From Bacteriovoracaceae bacterium UBA3083 (GTDB lineage Bacteria > Bdellovibrionota > Bacteriovoracia > Bacteriovoracales > Bacteriovoracaceae): DNA of 64,000 nt. Position numbers and translations under genes: made by a program. Below, piece by piece: positions 26,291 through 34,860 of the stretch. The notes under the pieces were generated by a model that was not told where the DNA came from, ran no database searches, and saw only the letters and a program-made list of their open reading frames with translations. Every line of letters begins with the position of its first letter. Positions within the stretch are counted from its first letter, which is position 1. Location: the NCBI GenBank assembly GCA_002366565.1, contig DFBJ01000012.1:186001-250000 (forward strand), given 5' to 3'.

Positions 26291-27627
26291 TGGAAATGCA
26301 GGTATTAGAAAAAATAATTGATGTTGCTCTAAAGAATGGTGCTGATCAAGCGGATATAGTTGTTGATTCAGGAGAAAGTATAACAGTTAAGGCCGAGCAA
26401 GGAGAAGTATCTTCTTACGAGGTTTCTGGATCGCAAGTTCTAGGGTTAAGAGTTATCAAAGATGATAAGATTGGAAGTTCTTACTGTGAAGCTACTGATG
26501 ATGACACTATTCAAACTCTAGTTAAACAGGCCCTAGAAAATGCCAAGTACTCTAAGCAAGAAGAACTAGAAAAAATTGAAGTACAAAGATCTGAACTTAT
26601 CAACGGAACTAAGAACTTTAAATATGACGACGAACGTGCCGATCCTGAAAAGTTAATTGAGATGGCACTAATGATCGAAAAAGACCTTATGAGTAAGGAT
26701 AAAGACCTTAAAACTCCTCCATATAATGGTGTTGGTGAGTATATTGATCAAAGCCTTTATTTAAATCATTTAGGAACAAAGTGTATTGAAAAGAGTAAGG
26801 CATACGCTTGTTACACTGCTGCACTTCTAGAGAAAAGTGGTAAGCAAAGTATGCATGTTCACCAATCACTTACTAGAAAGTTTAATGAATTAAATCCAAA
26901 TGAGTGTATTGATGTATCTTATGAGCACGCTCTAGGTCTTCTAGAAGGTTCAGCTATTAAGACTGGTCATTATGACATTGTGTTTTCAACTGACAAGCTG
27001 GCTCAATTTTTCAACGTATTCTCTGGGCTATTTTCAGCAAAAGCTGCAATAAATGACATGAACCCTTGGAAGAATAAAGTTGATACAGAAGTGGCTTCTT
27101 CAATGCTTACGATGGTTGACTCTCCTCTATTAGAGAGCGGATTTGCATACTCTATGTTTGACGGAGAAGGAAATATGATGTCAGAAACACCTCTTATTAA
27201 AGACGGTGTTTTAAGCGGATTTTTTCATAACTCTTACACTGCTAAAAAACTAGGTCATGCTAATAGCTTTAATGCTACAAGATCTCCAAAGTCATCACTA
27301 GGTGTTGGTGGAACTAATAAAGTTATCTCTTCAGTAGAAAGCGATGACACTAGCTTTGATAAGGGAACTTATTTTGAGATTATCTCAGAACAAGGAATGT
27401 ACTCTGGATCAGATGCTATTAGTGGAGACTTCTCTTTTGCTGCAAGTGGCTACTTAGTAGAGAATGGAAAAAGAGTAAGACCTGTAAAAGGTGTTACTGT
27501 CTCTGGAAACTTCTATAAAACAATTAAAGAGATCTCTAACATTGGTCATCTCGTACATAGTAATACGAGTGCGACATTCTTTTCGCCAAAGATTAGATTT
27601 GCAGGACTTAGTGTAGCTGGAGAATAG
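26290..27627 (+). CDS. pmbA: TldE (PmbA) partner subunit
   Basis: The 445-residue product is homologous to TldD but lacks the HExxxH motif, as TldE/PmbA does. Recognisable parts are an N-terminal domain with ADIVVDSGESITVKAEQGE and a C-terminal domain with GEGNMMSETPLIKDGVLSGF, NSYTAKKLG and SGDFSFAASGYLVENGK. It pairs with TldD to form the active protease. The start overlaps the tldD stop; a bidirectional terminator follows. Confidence 0.93.
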   Translation: MEMQVLEKIIDVALKNGADQADIVVDSGESITVKAEQGEVSSYEVSGSQVLGLRVIKDDKIGSSYCEATDDDTIQTLVKQALENAKYSKQEELEKIEVQRSELINGTKNFKYDDERADPEKLIEMALMIEKDLMSKDKDLKTPPYNGVGEYIDQSLYLNHLGTKCIEKSKAYACYTAALLEKSGKQSMHVHQSLTRKFNELNPNECIDVSYEHALGLLEGSAIKTGHYDIVFSTDKLAQFFNVFSGLFSAKAAINDMNPWKNKVDTEVASSMLTMVDSPLLESGFAYSMFDGEGNMMSETPLIKDGVLSGFFHNSYTAKKLGHANSFNATRSPKSSLGVGGTNKVISSVESDDTSFDKGTYFEIISEQGMYSGSDAISGDFSFAASGYLVENGKRVRPVKGVTVSGNFYKTIKEISNIGHLVHSNTSATFFSPKIRFAGLSVAGE

Positions 27628-27688
27628 TTAAGACCTCCTCTATCTTGGACTGATAGAGGAATCTCTATAACAAGACTATATTCTAACC

Positions 27689-27723
27689 AAAAAAAAGAGA
27701 GGCAATGCCTCTCTCTTTTTTTG
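27689..27723. terminator. Bidirectional intrinsic terminator
   Basis: An A-run, AGAGAGGC, a short loop, GCCTCTCT and a long T-run serve both the tldD-pmbA operon (plus) and the radical SAM gene at 27727 (minus). Confidence 0.92.
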
Positions 27724-27726
27724 TAA

Positions 27727-29070
27727 TTACTTTTGATTTTTTACGACTTCAAGGGCCTTATCAATCATCTCTTGTCTCTTCACAGGATCTTTCCATCTTG
27801 CTTGAGCTTCTGGAGATAATTTGTGAATTGGATCGAAGTAAGTAAACAACTGTCCAGGCTTCACGTGTGGAGCTTTCCATACAGAAATTCCATTCTCTTC
27901 ATCATAGTACTCATATGAAGCTACGTGCCTCTTACCACCACCACCAGGTAGATCACAAACAAATGTAGGAGTATTAAATCCAGCAGTTGTTCCTCTTACG
28001 GCCTTCTCAAGTTCAACAGCTTCTTTAAGAGTTGTTCTAAAGTGCTCACATCCTGGAACCATATCGTGCATGTAAACATAGTAAGGCTGGATGTTTAGGT
28101 AACCTACTTGTCTTGTTAGAAGAACCATTTCATCAACGTGGTTATTTACACCTTCTTGAAGTACAGCTTGGTTTCTTACTACGATTCCAGCTTGGAATAA
28201 TCTATCCATCGCCATCTGAGTCCATTTTGTAATCTCTCTAGCGCATGAAAAGTGAGTATGAATAACAACTTGCTTACCAAAAGATCTACCTAAAGCATGA
28301 ATCTCCTGAACTGCTTCAAACCAATCATCATCAGTTAAAACTTTTTGAGGAAAGATTGCCACACCTTTTGTAGCTAGACGAATACGTCTGATATGAGGAA
28401 TCTTTAAAAGATTCTCTCCGATGTAGCGGATTTGTTTTGGAGTAAGCATAAATGCATCTCCACCAGAAACAACAACATCTTCAATTCTTGGGTGATTTGT
28501 TAAGTATTCAAATACATCGTCCCATTTCTTTTGATTTGCACCATAAGTCTCTTTCTCCATAGACTCTGTTGATCCACCAATAATTCTTGAACGCGTACAG
28601 TAAGAACAGTACACAGGACAGATTGTAGTTGGAAGGAAAAGTACCTTATCAGGGTATCTGTGAGTTAACATTGGAACTGGAGAATCATCGTCTTCACCAA
28701 GTGAATCTGACTTATAATAAGGGTGATCTTCTAAGAATTGACTTCCCATTGGTAAGAATTGCTTTCTTAATGGACAATTAAGTGGATCTTCCCAGTTAAT
28801 TAGAGCGAAGATATATGGAGTAATTCTAATATTCATAGGAGTGATCTTTTGACCCGCTCTTATGTCATCCATATGCTCTTTAGAGATCTTTGCCCCAAGA
28901 AACCTTTCTACTTGGTCTACTTTTCTAACTGAGTTCTTTAGCTGCCACTTATGATCAGCAAACTCCCCTCTAGAGACACTTGCCCATTCTGGTATTTCTT
29001 TCCAGAAGTCATCATTTCTAAAATTTCTATGTTCTAACTCTCTAATTTTCGAGTGATCAACATTCGACAT
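27727..29070 (-). CDS. kamA: KamA-family radical SAM aminomutase (lysine 2,3-aminomutase type)
   Basis: The 447-residue product has the radical SAM cluster CPVYCSYC (Cys151, Cys155, Cys158) after the long N-terminal domain typical of KamA, followed by VVSGGDAFMLTPKQI (SAM-binding GGD) and the PLP-lysine region near VCDLPGGGGKRHVASYEY. The family interconverts alpha- and beta-amino acids using [4Fe-4S], SAM and PLP. Lysine 2,3-aminomutase is the usual annotation, but glutamate 2,3-aminomutases look alike and substrate residues cannot be judged by eye. Confidence 0.9.
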   Translation of the reverse strand: MSNVDHSKIRELEHRNFRNDDFWKEIPEWASVSRGEFADHKWQLKNSVRKVDQVERFLGAKISKEHMDDIRAGQKITPMNIRITPYIFALINWEDPLNCPLRKQFLPMGSQFLEDHPYYKSDSLGEDDDSPVPMLTHRYPDKVLFLPTTICPVYCSYCTRSRIIGGSTESMEKETYGANQKKWDDVFEYLTNHPRIEDVVVSGGDAFMLTPKQIRYIGENLLKIPHIRRIRLATKGVAIFPQKVLTDDDWFEAVQEIHALGRSFGKQVVIHTHFSCAREITKWTQMAMDRLFQAGIVVRNQAVLQEGVNNHVDEMVLLTRQVGYLNIQPYYVYMHDMVPGCEHFRTTLKEAVELEKAVRGTTAGFNTPTFVCDLPGGGGKRHVASYEYYDEENGISVWKAPHVKPGQLFTYFDPIHKLSPEAQARWKDPVKRQEMIDKALEVVKNQK

Positions 29071-29316
29071 ACAGCATCCTCTTTTTTCAATTTTCTAATA
29101 AGTAGTGATTATCGTTAAATTATCCCCTTAGTAAACACCTGATACAATAGAAAATAATTTCTTACATCTGTCTTTGAAGCCTAAAAAGTAGCCCAATATG
29201 TTTTAAATTGAATTGAGTAAAATACTTACATTACTAGAAAAGTTTTAACTATCTATCAATACATAGGCCTCACCTCTATTTACTCAAGCTAAAGTTGAAT
29301 ATGTCGATATGTTGCT

Positions 29317-29571
29317 ATGGCAAAAGGAAGCGATGCAAAAAACATTCAGTACCTAGAAGTTGATCAGCAGAGATTACACGCCTCAAATAATGGAGTGAAT
29401 GGATCAAGTGATTTATATGGTAGCTACCTATCTAAAAATATTTCTATATTCGGAAAGTTATTTATTGGATTTATGATCTGTATTTTTGTGTTTTCATTTA
29501 TTTTTCTAGTCTTTAGTTACACTCCATACGGGGTCGACTTTTTAAGAGATATGAAAATTCATATTATCTAA
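29317..29571 (+). CDS. Small single-pass membrane protein
   Basis: The 84-residue product has a polar N-terminal 45 residues and one transmembrane helix (GKLFIGFMICIFVFSFIFLVF) with a short tail. There is no clear ribosome-binding site and I recognise no family. The clean helix supports a real gene, but this is one of the weaker calls. Confidence 0.48.
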   Translation: MAKGSDAKNIQYLEVDQQRLHASNNGVNGSSDLYGSYLSKNISIFGKLFIGFMICIFVFSFIFLVFSYTPYGVDFLRDMKIHII

Positions 29572-29631
29572 CCCTAACCATACCCTAAACGCTTAGAATC
29601 GATATTTCGTATTATCAGCTATTTACATTCT

Positions 29632-29667
29632 AAATAATTCATATAATATAAATTATACGAACTATTT
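29632..29667. repeat. 16-bp imperfect inverted repeat upstream of the recombinase gene
   Basis: AAATAATTCATATAAT (29632-29647) and ATTATACGAACTATTT (29652-29667) are reverse complements at 14 of 16 positions, separated by four bases. The repeat ends 31 bases before the start codon of the tyrosine recombinase. It could be the recombinase's own binding or core site, or an operator over the promoter (TATAAT lies within it). Confidence 0.6.
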
Positions 29668-29698
29668 TATAGTAAATTTATTTTAACGCGTAAAGAAT

Positions 29699-30646
29699 AT
29701 GAAAATTAATAAAAAAAACCAAGGATGGTTACAGCAATACCTAGATAATTGTTCTAAGCAAAATAAGTCTGTCCATACGATAAAAAATTATAGAAGTGAT
29801 CTTGAAAAATACCTGAGCTGGTATGAGCTTACCTACGCCTCGCCAATCAGCGCAAAACATAGAAATACAATCGAACATTATAAAGACTTTCTTTTAAATG
29901 GTGGAACTATCGTTAAAAGGCCCTCATTTTTTGAGAAAATACTCTTTTTTAGAAAGGTAAAGAAAGTCAGCCTAACTCAAAGGCCATTATCCAATAACTC
30001 AGCAAAGAGACATCTTAGTTCGCTTAAGAATTTCTATGAATATCTGAAACAAACACATGAAGATCATTCAAATCTCTTTCTCATTAATCCTGTAAAAGAA
30101 AAGATACACGGCATAAAGCTAAAAGATACTGATGTTGAGCACACTCCTATTATTCCATACGAGCAATGGAGAAATCTTATTGAGTCCACCTACAGGACAC
30201 GAGAAAGGCTGATCCTTTTGCTCCTATATTGGGGAGGCTTAAGGCTTAGTGAATTAACACAGCTTCGATATTCTAGTTTTGATGAAAAAAGAAAGACGAT
30301 AAAGTTCATTAGAAAAGGTGGCTATATTCACGAGTTTAGCCCACAGAGATTTGATGAGATTATTAAAAATGTCAGTTTTTTAATGAAAGATGCAAAATCT
30401 GACTTCATTTTTACAAATTACTTAGGAAATTGTCTGAGTACCAGAAGCATGTACAGTCTAATAAAGAAATTACTGAAGTCTAGTAGATGTGATGAAAGGT
30501 TAGGGCCACACAGCTTTAGAAAGGCCTGTGCTACTAACCTATATAAGAAAACAAAAGATCTTTTACTTGTTCGCGACTATTTAAATCACCACGATGCAAA
30601 AGTAACACAAACATATATAGAAATTGATCAAACACCAATGCACTAG
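29699..30646 (+). CDS. Tyrosine recombinase (Xer/phage integrase family)
   Basis: The 315-residue product has an N-terminal SAM-like DNA-binding domain (VHTIKNYRSDLEKYLSWY) and a C-terminal catalytic domain with all expected residues: Arg in WGGLRLSELTQL, Lys in FIRKGGYIHEF, His-x-x-Arg in GPHSFRKACATNLYKK, His in YLNHHDAKVTQTY, and the nucleophile Tyr in that last motif. It is intact and probably active. A 16-bp inverted repeat lies directly upstream. Its 3' end overlaps the convergent gene at 30643 by four bases. It could be a chromosome-dimer resolvase (XerC/D/H-like) or an element integrase. Confidence 0.9.
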   Translation: MKINKKNQGWLQQYLDNCSKQNKSVHTIKNYRSDLEKYLSWYELTYASPISAKHRNTIEHYKDFLLNGGTIVKRPSFFEKILFFRKVKKVSLTQRPLSNNSAKRHLSSLKNFYEYLKQTHEDHSNLFLINPVKEKIHGIKLKDTDVEHTPIIPYEQWRNLIESTYRTRERLILLLLYWGGLRLSELTQLRYSSFDEKRKTIKFIRKGGYIHEFSPQRFDEIIKNVSFLMKDAKSDFIFTNYLGNCLSTRSMYSLIKKLLKSSRCDERLGPHSFRKACATNLYKKTKDLLLVRDYLNHHDAKVTQTYIEIDQTPMH

Positions 30647-32007
30647 AAGAAGCTTTTAATGTTATCTCTGCAGCTAGTGGCCGGTTTTAACAATTCATCT
30701 GCTCTTGCGAGAATTTCTCTTGATCTATAGTTGATAAGACCAAAATCGTCTTTTAGAGTCGTAATCATTTTCAATACTGAGGCTTCATGTACTGAATTTG
30801 AAATTATTCTTTCCAAGTGCTTAGCTATAGCTAATGAAATGTCATCTTCAAACTCTTCATCTAATCCAATTTTATTCATCATATTATAGAGGTACATAAA
30901 AGCCTCAAGTCCATCTATTGATTCAATAATTTTCTCTGCAAATTGTGAAAAGTAAAACGGAGTAAATTTTCCAAATTTAGAAAAGATTATTTCCAATTCT
31001 TCAGTGTTAACTGAACCACGTGGGAACTTTTGAAGGTGATTATTGATAAAATCTCTTTGTAAAAGAGTGAAAAATGAGCCCATATGAATATTATCTAACT
31101 CTGAATATACTTTTAATACTTTCTTGTAGTCAGTTATTTCTGCTAGTCTTGATTTTATTCTTTCAAGCTCTAGAGCATCACTTGCGGAAATAATTGATCT
31201 TTCATTCTCGATAATTTCTCTAAGCTCATCAAAAGTATTTTTTTCGAAATCTGTAATCGGTCTATGAACAGCTACGTTTTTTCCATTTGAATTTTCTACA
31301 CGCAGTAACTCTCCATTTTCTTTCATCATAAAGTTATTTCGCATGAGATGTTCTTCTTTGAATATTATTTCTGAACCTGTAATTCGTGCTAACTTATGTG
31401 GGGACGCCCAATCGAGAAGTGTCCATTTATCATTCTTTATTGAATATACTAATTGTTCAAAGTGAAAGTCTCCTATTGTTTCGAAGATAGATACTTTCTT
31501 AGCGAATTCTTTTAAACTTTCTACGGCCTTCATCTTTAGATCTAAATCAATATATTCATTTCGAGCAAAAAAAGTCTGCATCGTAAAGTCATGATCAACC
31601 ATATCTACCACCATATATGAGCCTTTATGATAGGAATGGATTTTGGGGATAGGTAATTCAGAGTCTAATAACTCTTGATATCCTTCGTAGCTATAATTTA
31701 GGTATCTCTTACCGTCCATAATGTCATAGTTCATTTTTTCATTACCGTGCGGTAGTCTTAGAGCATACTCTTTCTTCTTTTCATTATCATAAACTTTTAA
31801 AATAAGAGTCGTGTTTCCCTTCCCGAGAACTTCTTTAAATATAACTTCTTTGTCAGATAGATAAATCTTCTCATCTGGTTTTAAATCTCCAGAAAGTATT
31901 GATTTAGAAAAGTAGTCGTCTAGCTTTCCATTTTGATTAAAAAGATAGAGATCAGCTGACCAGCTGTTAATACTAAATAAGAAAGCAAGAGTTATAAGTT
32001 TTATCAT
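30643..32007 (-). CDS. Secreted protein with kinase-like (APH/RIO-type) core
   Basis: The 454-residue product has a signal peptide (MIKLITLAFLFSINSWSA), so it is exported. Residues 58-205 follow protein-kinase-fold order: a glycine loop VLGKGNTTLILKVY (62-66), a strand with the Lys position as Arg84 (KEYALRLPHG), a hinge-like SYMVVDMVDHDFTMQ, then IGDFHFEQLVYSI (179-185) and KWTLLDWAS (Asp199), which recall the catalytic loop and metal-binding Asp of aminoglycoside-phosphotransferase-type kinases. The rest (210-454) is helical. Kinase activity outside the cytoplasm would need ATP; it may be a pseudokinase or a prey-directed effector. This is inference. Confidence 0.72.
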   Translation of the reverse strand: MIKLITLAFLFSINSWSADLYLFNQNGKLDDYFSKSILSGDLKPDEKIYLSDKEVIFKEVLGKGNTTLILKVYDNEKKKEYALRLPHGNEKMNYDIMDGKRYLNYSYEGYQELLDSELPIPKIHSYHKGSYMVVDMVDHDFTMQTFFARNEYIDLDLKMKAVESLKEFAKKVSIFETIGDFHFEQLVYSIKNDKWTLLDWASPHKLARITGSEIIFKEEHLMRNNFMMKENGELLRVENSNGKNVAVHRPITDFEKNTFDELREIIENERSIISASDALELERIKSRLAEITDYKKVLKVYSELDNIHMGSFFTLLQRDFINNHLQKFPRGSVNTEELEIIFSKFGKFTPFYFSQFAEKIIESIDGLEAFMYLYNMMNKIGLDEEFEDDISLAIAKHLERIISNSVHEASVLKMITTLKDDFGLINYRSREILARADELLKPATSCRDNIKSFF

Positions 32008-32128
32008 TCCATTCTAAAAGCAATTACTATGCCAAGATTAGTAAATATTTTCGCCTACTTAGATTACGGGAGCTGTCTTATCTTTATTCGCATGTAAAAA
32101 AGAAGTCAGATGCAATAAAGTTTTGGCA

Positions 32129-32141
32129 GGTCAAGTTGACC
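32129..32141. promoter_or_regulatory. Palindrome GGTCAA-G-TTGACC upstream of the 32237 gene
   Basis: A perfect six-base palindrome with a one-base centre sits about 95 bases before the start codon, and TATATAATAAT follows at about 32168. It may be an operator, though the half-site is too short to be sure. Confidence 0.3.
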
Positions 32142-32236
32142 GGAACTATGTGATTTCGGCTACATGCTATATAATAATCAAAGTATTAAAGGCTTAGCCC
32201 AACTTTCTATATAATTTAGGTAATAAGGATTTATCT

Positions 32237-34042
32237 ATGAAAATCATGCTTCACACTATTTTTGCCACCCTCTGCTTACTTATGACTAGCGCATCATTTG
32301 CAGATGACTTTGAAGCAGAAAAAGAAGCTTGTGTTAGTGATACAACTAAGAATTGGGACAGTAACCTCAACCGTTGTATGACAAAAAAACAGGTTAAGAA
32401 TGACTTGGACGCTTATCAAAACTGTACACTTTTTGAAACTAAACATGAGCGCGATAAGTGTATGAGAGATCTAGTTATTGAAGTTAGTGGTAATGTTAAG
32501 CTAGATGACGCCAACTGGGACGCTGTAATTATGGACACTGTCTCTACAGGTATTTCAGTTACAAACCTATTTGCAAGAACTAAGAATAAGTCTCCATGTA
32601 TCTCACTAAAGATAGCCTCTGGTTGTGGACTTTCAGCACTAGCTAAGGACGCCTATATCATTTTAGAAGCTAAGAAGGTGATCAAAGAAAACCTTGCGAG
32701 CTTCCAAGAAAAAGTTAAGGATAACGACAATTACGATACTCAGCTTATTGCCTACCAATCTCAAATAGATCAACTTAATTCTCTTTCAGATTTTTACTAT
32801 AAAAAAGAGAAGCTTCATAAACTAGTTGCCGCATGTTACACCGTATCTGCTGTTGCAACTTATGCTGATGAAGTGGAGATGAAAATTAGTTGTCTAGACG
32901 CATCTGAAGATAATGTAAAGGCCGGAACAGAAGAATATGATACAGCAGGACTTGATGGTGGAGCATCTGTAGTAAAAATAGCAGAAGCGCTTTTTAAAGA
33001 TTTAAAATACTATGCAGGAACACCTGCCGGTGTAGCGACACTTGCTCTTATGAATACTGGTTGGAACCTTTTAAAGGCTAAAAAACTAAGAGAACAAGGT
33101 GACAAAGCAGATCTTCTCGCCAAAAGAGCAAAAGTTGCAAAAGATCAATTTATCACTTCAATGGAAAAATACTGTCCAGATGGACATGACGATAAAAGTG
33201 ATCTGATGTGCTACTGCTACGTAGATGGTGAAAAGAATCCTAGTAGAACAAACTCTGACTCTTGTCAGAATCTATGGGCACAAAGTGATAGAAACTTATT
33301 TGTAGAAAGTTCAGATAAAACAGCTGCTAGTAGTGCTGATACTACTAAGCTAGGTTGTATTACAAATGTTGGGGAATTTGATCCAACTTGTCAGTGTAAA
33401 AAATTTAAAGACACGCAAGGTAATAACGCATGTAAAAAATCAAGTTTCTCCTCTATCCAGTTAGGCGGCCTAGGTCAAACTATGGATATAAATCAACTTG
33501 AGACAGACTTAAATAATATCGCTTCAGGCATCACATCTGCACAAGGTTTTGATCTAACATCTGCTCAAAGTAATGCTCTAGGTGGAACAGTCAGAGACAG
33601 TATCTTAAAGCAAATTAAACTCGAAGATAAGAATGGTGTTAAACAGGCAACTCCTAATGACTTGGCCCTTGCTCAAAAAGCTTTATTAAAGAAAGTTAGC
33701 ACTCAACTAGCTTCAAATCCACTGCAAGCAAGCCCTTTAGAAAATAGTTTTAGCAGTATTCAAGAAGAACTAACTAAGCCCGACACTAAAGAAAGTGAAG
33801 CTTCAGGAATAAAGAAATTAAAATTAACTGGTGGAAATGGATCACTAACAACAAGTAAGAAAAAGCAATTTGCGTTAAACGTAGGCAGAGGTTCAAGTAA
33901 AGTTGAAAAATACCCAAGCTATATGGACAAAACTTATAAAACAAAAAATGCTGATGTTGTTACAAACAAAGATGTATCAATATTTAAAGTTCTATCAAAT
34001 AGATACTATAAATCTGGGTTCAAGCGTCTTTTTGAAGAGTAA
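32237..34042 (+). CDS. Large secreted Cys-motif protein, unknown function
   Basis: The ATG follows TAATAAGGATTTATCT. The 601-residue product has a signal peptide (MKIMLHTIFATLCLLMTSASFA), then a Cys/Trp motif (CVSDTTKNWDSNLNRC), helical regions, and around 310-405 a cysteine-rich stretch (MCYCYVDGE, SDSCQN, LGCITN, TCQCKKF, NNACKK). The C-terminal 190 residues are Gln/Asn/Ser-rich and helical. It resembles the proteins at 10602 and 55549 in composition and mini-motifs. No known domain is recognised; an envelope or secreted role specific to this lineage is likely. Confidence 0.7.
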   Translation: MKIMLHTIFATLCLLMTSASFADDFEAEKEACVSDTTKNWDSNLNRCMTKKQVKNDLDAYQNCTLFETKHERDKCMRDLVIEVSGNVKLDDANWDAVIMDTVSTGISVTNLFARTKNKSPCISLKIASGCGLSALAKDAYIILEAKKVIKENLASFQEKVKDNDNYDTQLIAYQSQIDQLNSLSDFYYKKEKLHKLVAACYTVSAVATYADEVEMKISCLDASEDNVKAGTEEYDTAGLDGGASVVKIAEALFKDLKYYAGTPAGVATLALMNTGWNLLKAKKLREQGDKADLLAKRAKVAKDQFITSMEKYCPDGHDDKSDLMCYCYVDGEKNPSRTNSDSCQNLWAQSDRNLFVESSDKTAASSADTTKLGCITNVGEFDPTCQCKKFKDTQGNNACKKSSFSSIQLGGLGQTMDINQLETDLNNIASGITSAQGFDLTSAQSNALGGTVRDSILKQIKLEDKNGVKQATPNDLALAQKALLKKVSTQLASNPLQASPLENSFSSIQEELTKPDTKESEASGIKKLKLTGGNGSLTTSKKKQFALNVGRGSSKVEKYPSYMDKTYKTKNADVVTNKDVSIFKVLSNRYYKSGFKRLFEE

Positions 34043-34069
34043 AATTCATTAAATCTGACTAGACTTCTA

Positions 34070-34112
34070 ATATGCTCTCAAGTAACCTATTTTCTTAAAA
34101 CTGAGAGCATAT
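34070..34112 (+). promoter_or_regulatory. Inverted repeat that can mask the plsC ribosome-binding site
   Basis: ATATGCTCTCA (34070-34080) and TGAGAGCATAT (34102-34112) are perfect reverse complements around a 21-base loop. The right arm contains the GAGAG ribosome-binding site and the first two bases of the plsC ATG (34111). In mRNA this 11-bp helix would block initiation. The left arm also opens an eight-codon frame, ATG at 34072 to TAA in the loop. Confidence 0.6.
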
Positions 34113-34827
34113 GATACTTAAAATAACGCGCTTCATTCTATCTGTAATTCTTCTCGCTATAGTGGGTATAGTTGGTACTTTTATAAGTGCCTTTAGACCT
34201 TTTCACCCTAGCAATGTCTACACTATAGCTCGACTAGTAAGCTTAGGTACAAAAATACTAGGGATTGAAGTTGTTTTAAGAAATGTTGATAAACTAAAAG
34301 AGAACACTCCAGGACTCTTTATCTCTAATCACCAACATAATATTGATGTCTTTATCGCGAGTACAGTTCTACCTGATAGAACTGTATCCCTTGGAAAGAA
34401 GAGTTTAAAATGGGTTCCTCTTTTTGGACAATTTTATTGGCTAAGTGGAAATATTTTAATTGATAGAAAAAATAAAAGAAAGGCCCATGGAACGATGGAT
34501 GAAGTCGGTGAGGCCATCAAGAAAAAGAATATGAATATCTGGATGATGCCTGAGGGGACGAGAAGTCACGGAAGAGGTGTTTTACCATTTAAAAAAGGTG
34601 CATTTTTCACAGCAATTAATGCTCAAGTAGCTATCTCTCCTATCTGTATTAGTTCTTACGATGCTGGTCTAGATTTTTCAAAATGGAAGTCTGGAAAAGT
34701 AATTGTTGAAGTTCTAGATCCAATCCCTACAGAAGGTCTTACTAAAAGAGATGTTGGAACACTCTGTGAATCAACTTACCTGCTAGTTAAGAATAAAGTC
34801 CAAGAGCTTGACAACGAGTTGAGCTAA
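34111..34827 (+). CDS. plsC: 1-acyl-sn-glycerol-3-phosphate acyltransferase
   Basis: The 238-residue membrane-associated enzyme makes phosphatidic acid from lysophosphatidic acid. It has an N-terminal membrane helix, NHQHNIDVF (the catalytic H-x4-D motif) near residue 75, a glycerol-phosphate-binding MPEGTRSHGRGVLPFKKGAF near 145-165, and the later AISPICIS strand. Length is normal. It is followed 33 bases on by the penicillin-acylase-family gene, so the two probably share a transcript. Initiation may be controlled by the hairpin at its start codon. Confidence 0.93.
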   Translation: MILKITRFILSVILLAIVGIVGTFISAFRPFHPSNVYTIARLVSLGTKILGIEVVLRNVDKLKENTPGLFISNHQHNIDVFIASTVLPDRTVSLGKKSLKWVPLFGQFYWLSGNILIDRKNKRKAHGTMDEVGEAIKKKNMNIWMMPEGTRSHGRGVLPFKKGAFFTAINAQVAISPICISSYDAGLDFSKWKSGKVIVEVLDPIPTEGLTKRDVGTLCESTYLLVKNKVQELDNELS

Positions 34828-34860
34828 GATAAGCTATTACTCTGTCCCAGGAGTATTAGT

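Noticed and set aside
32129..32175. Promoter made of TTGACC and TATAAT
   Set aside because: The spacing is about 28 bases, too long for a standard sigma-70 promoter; only the palindrome is reported.
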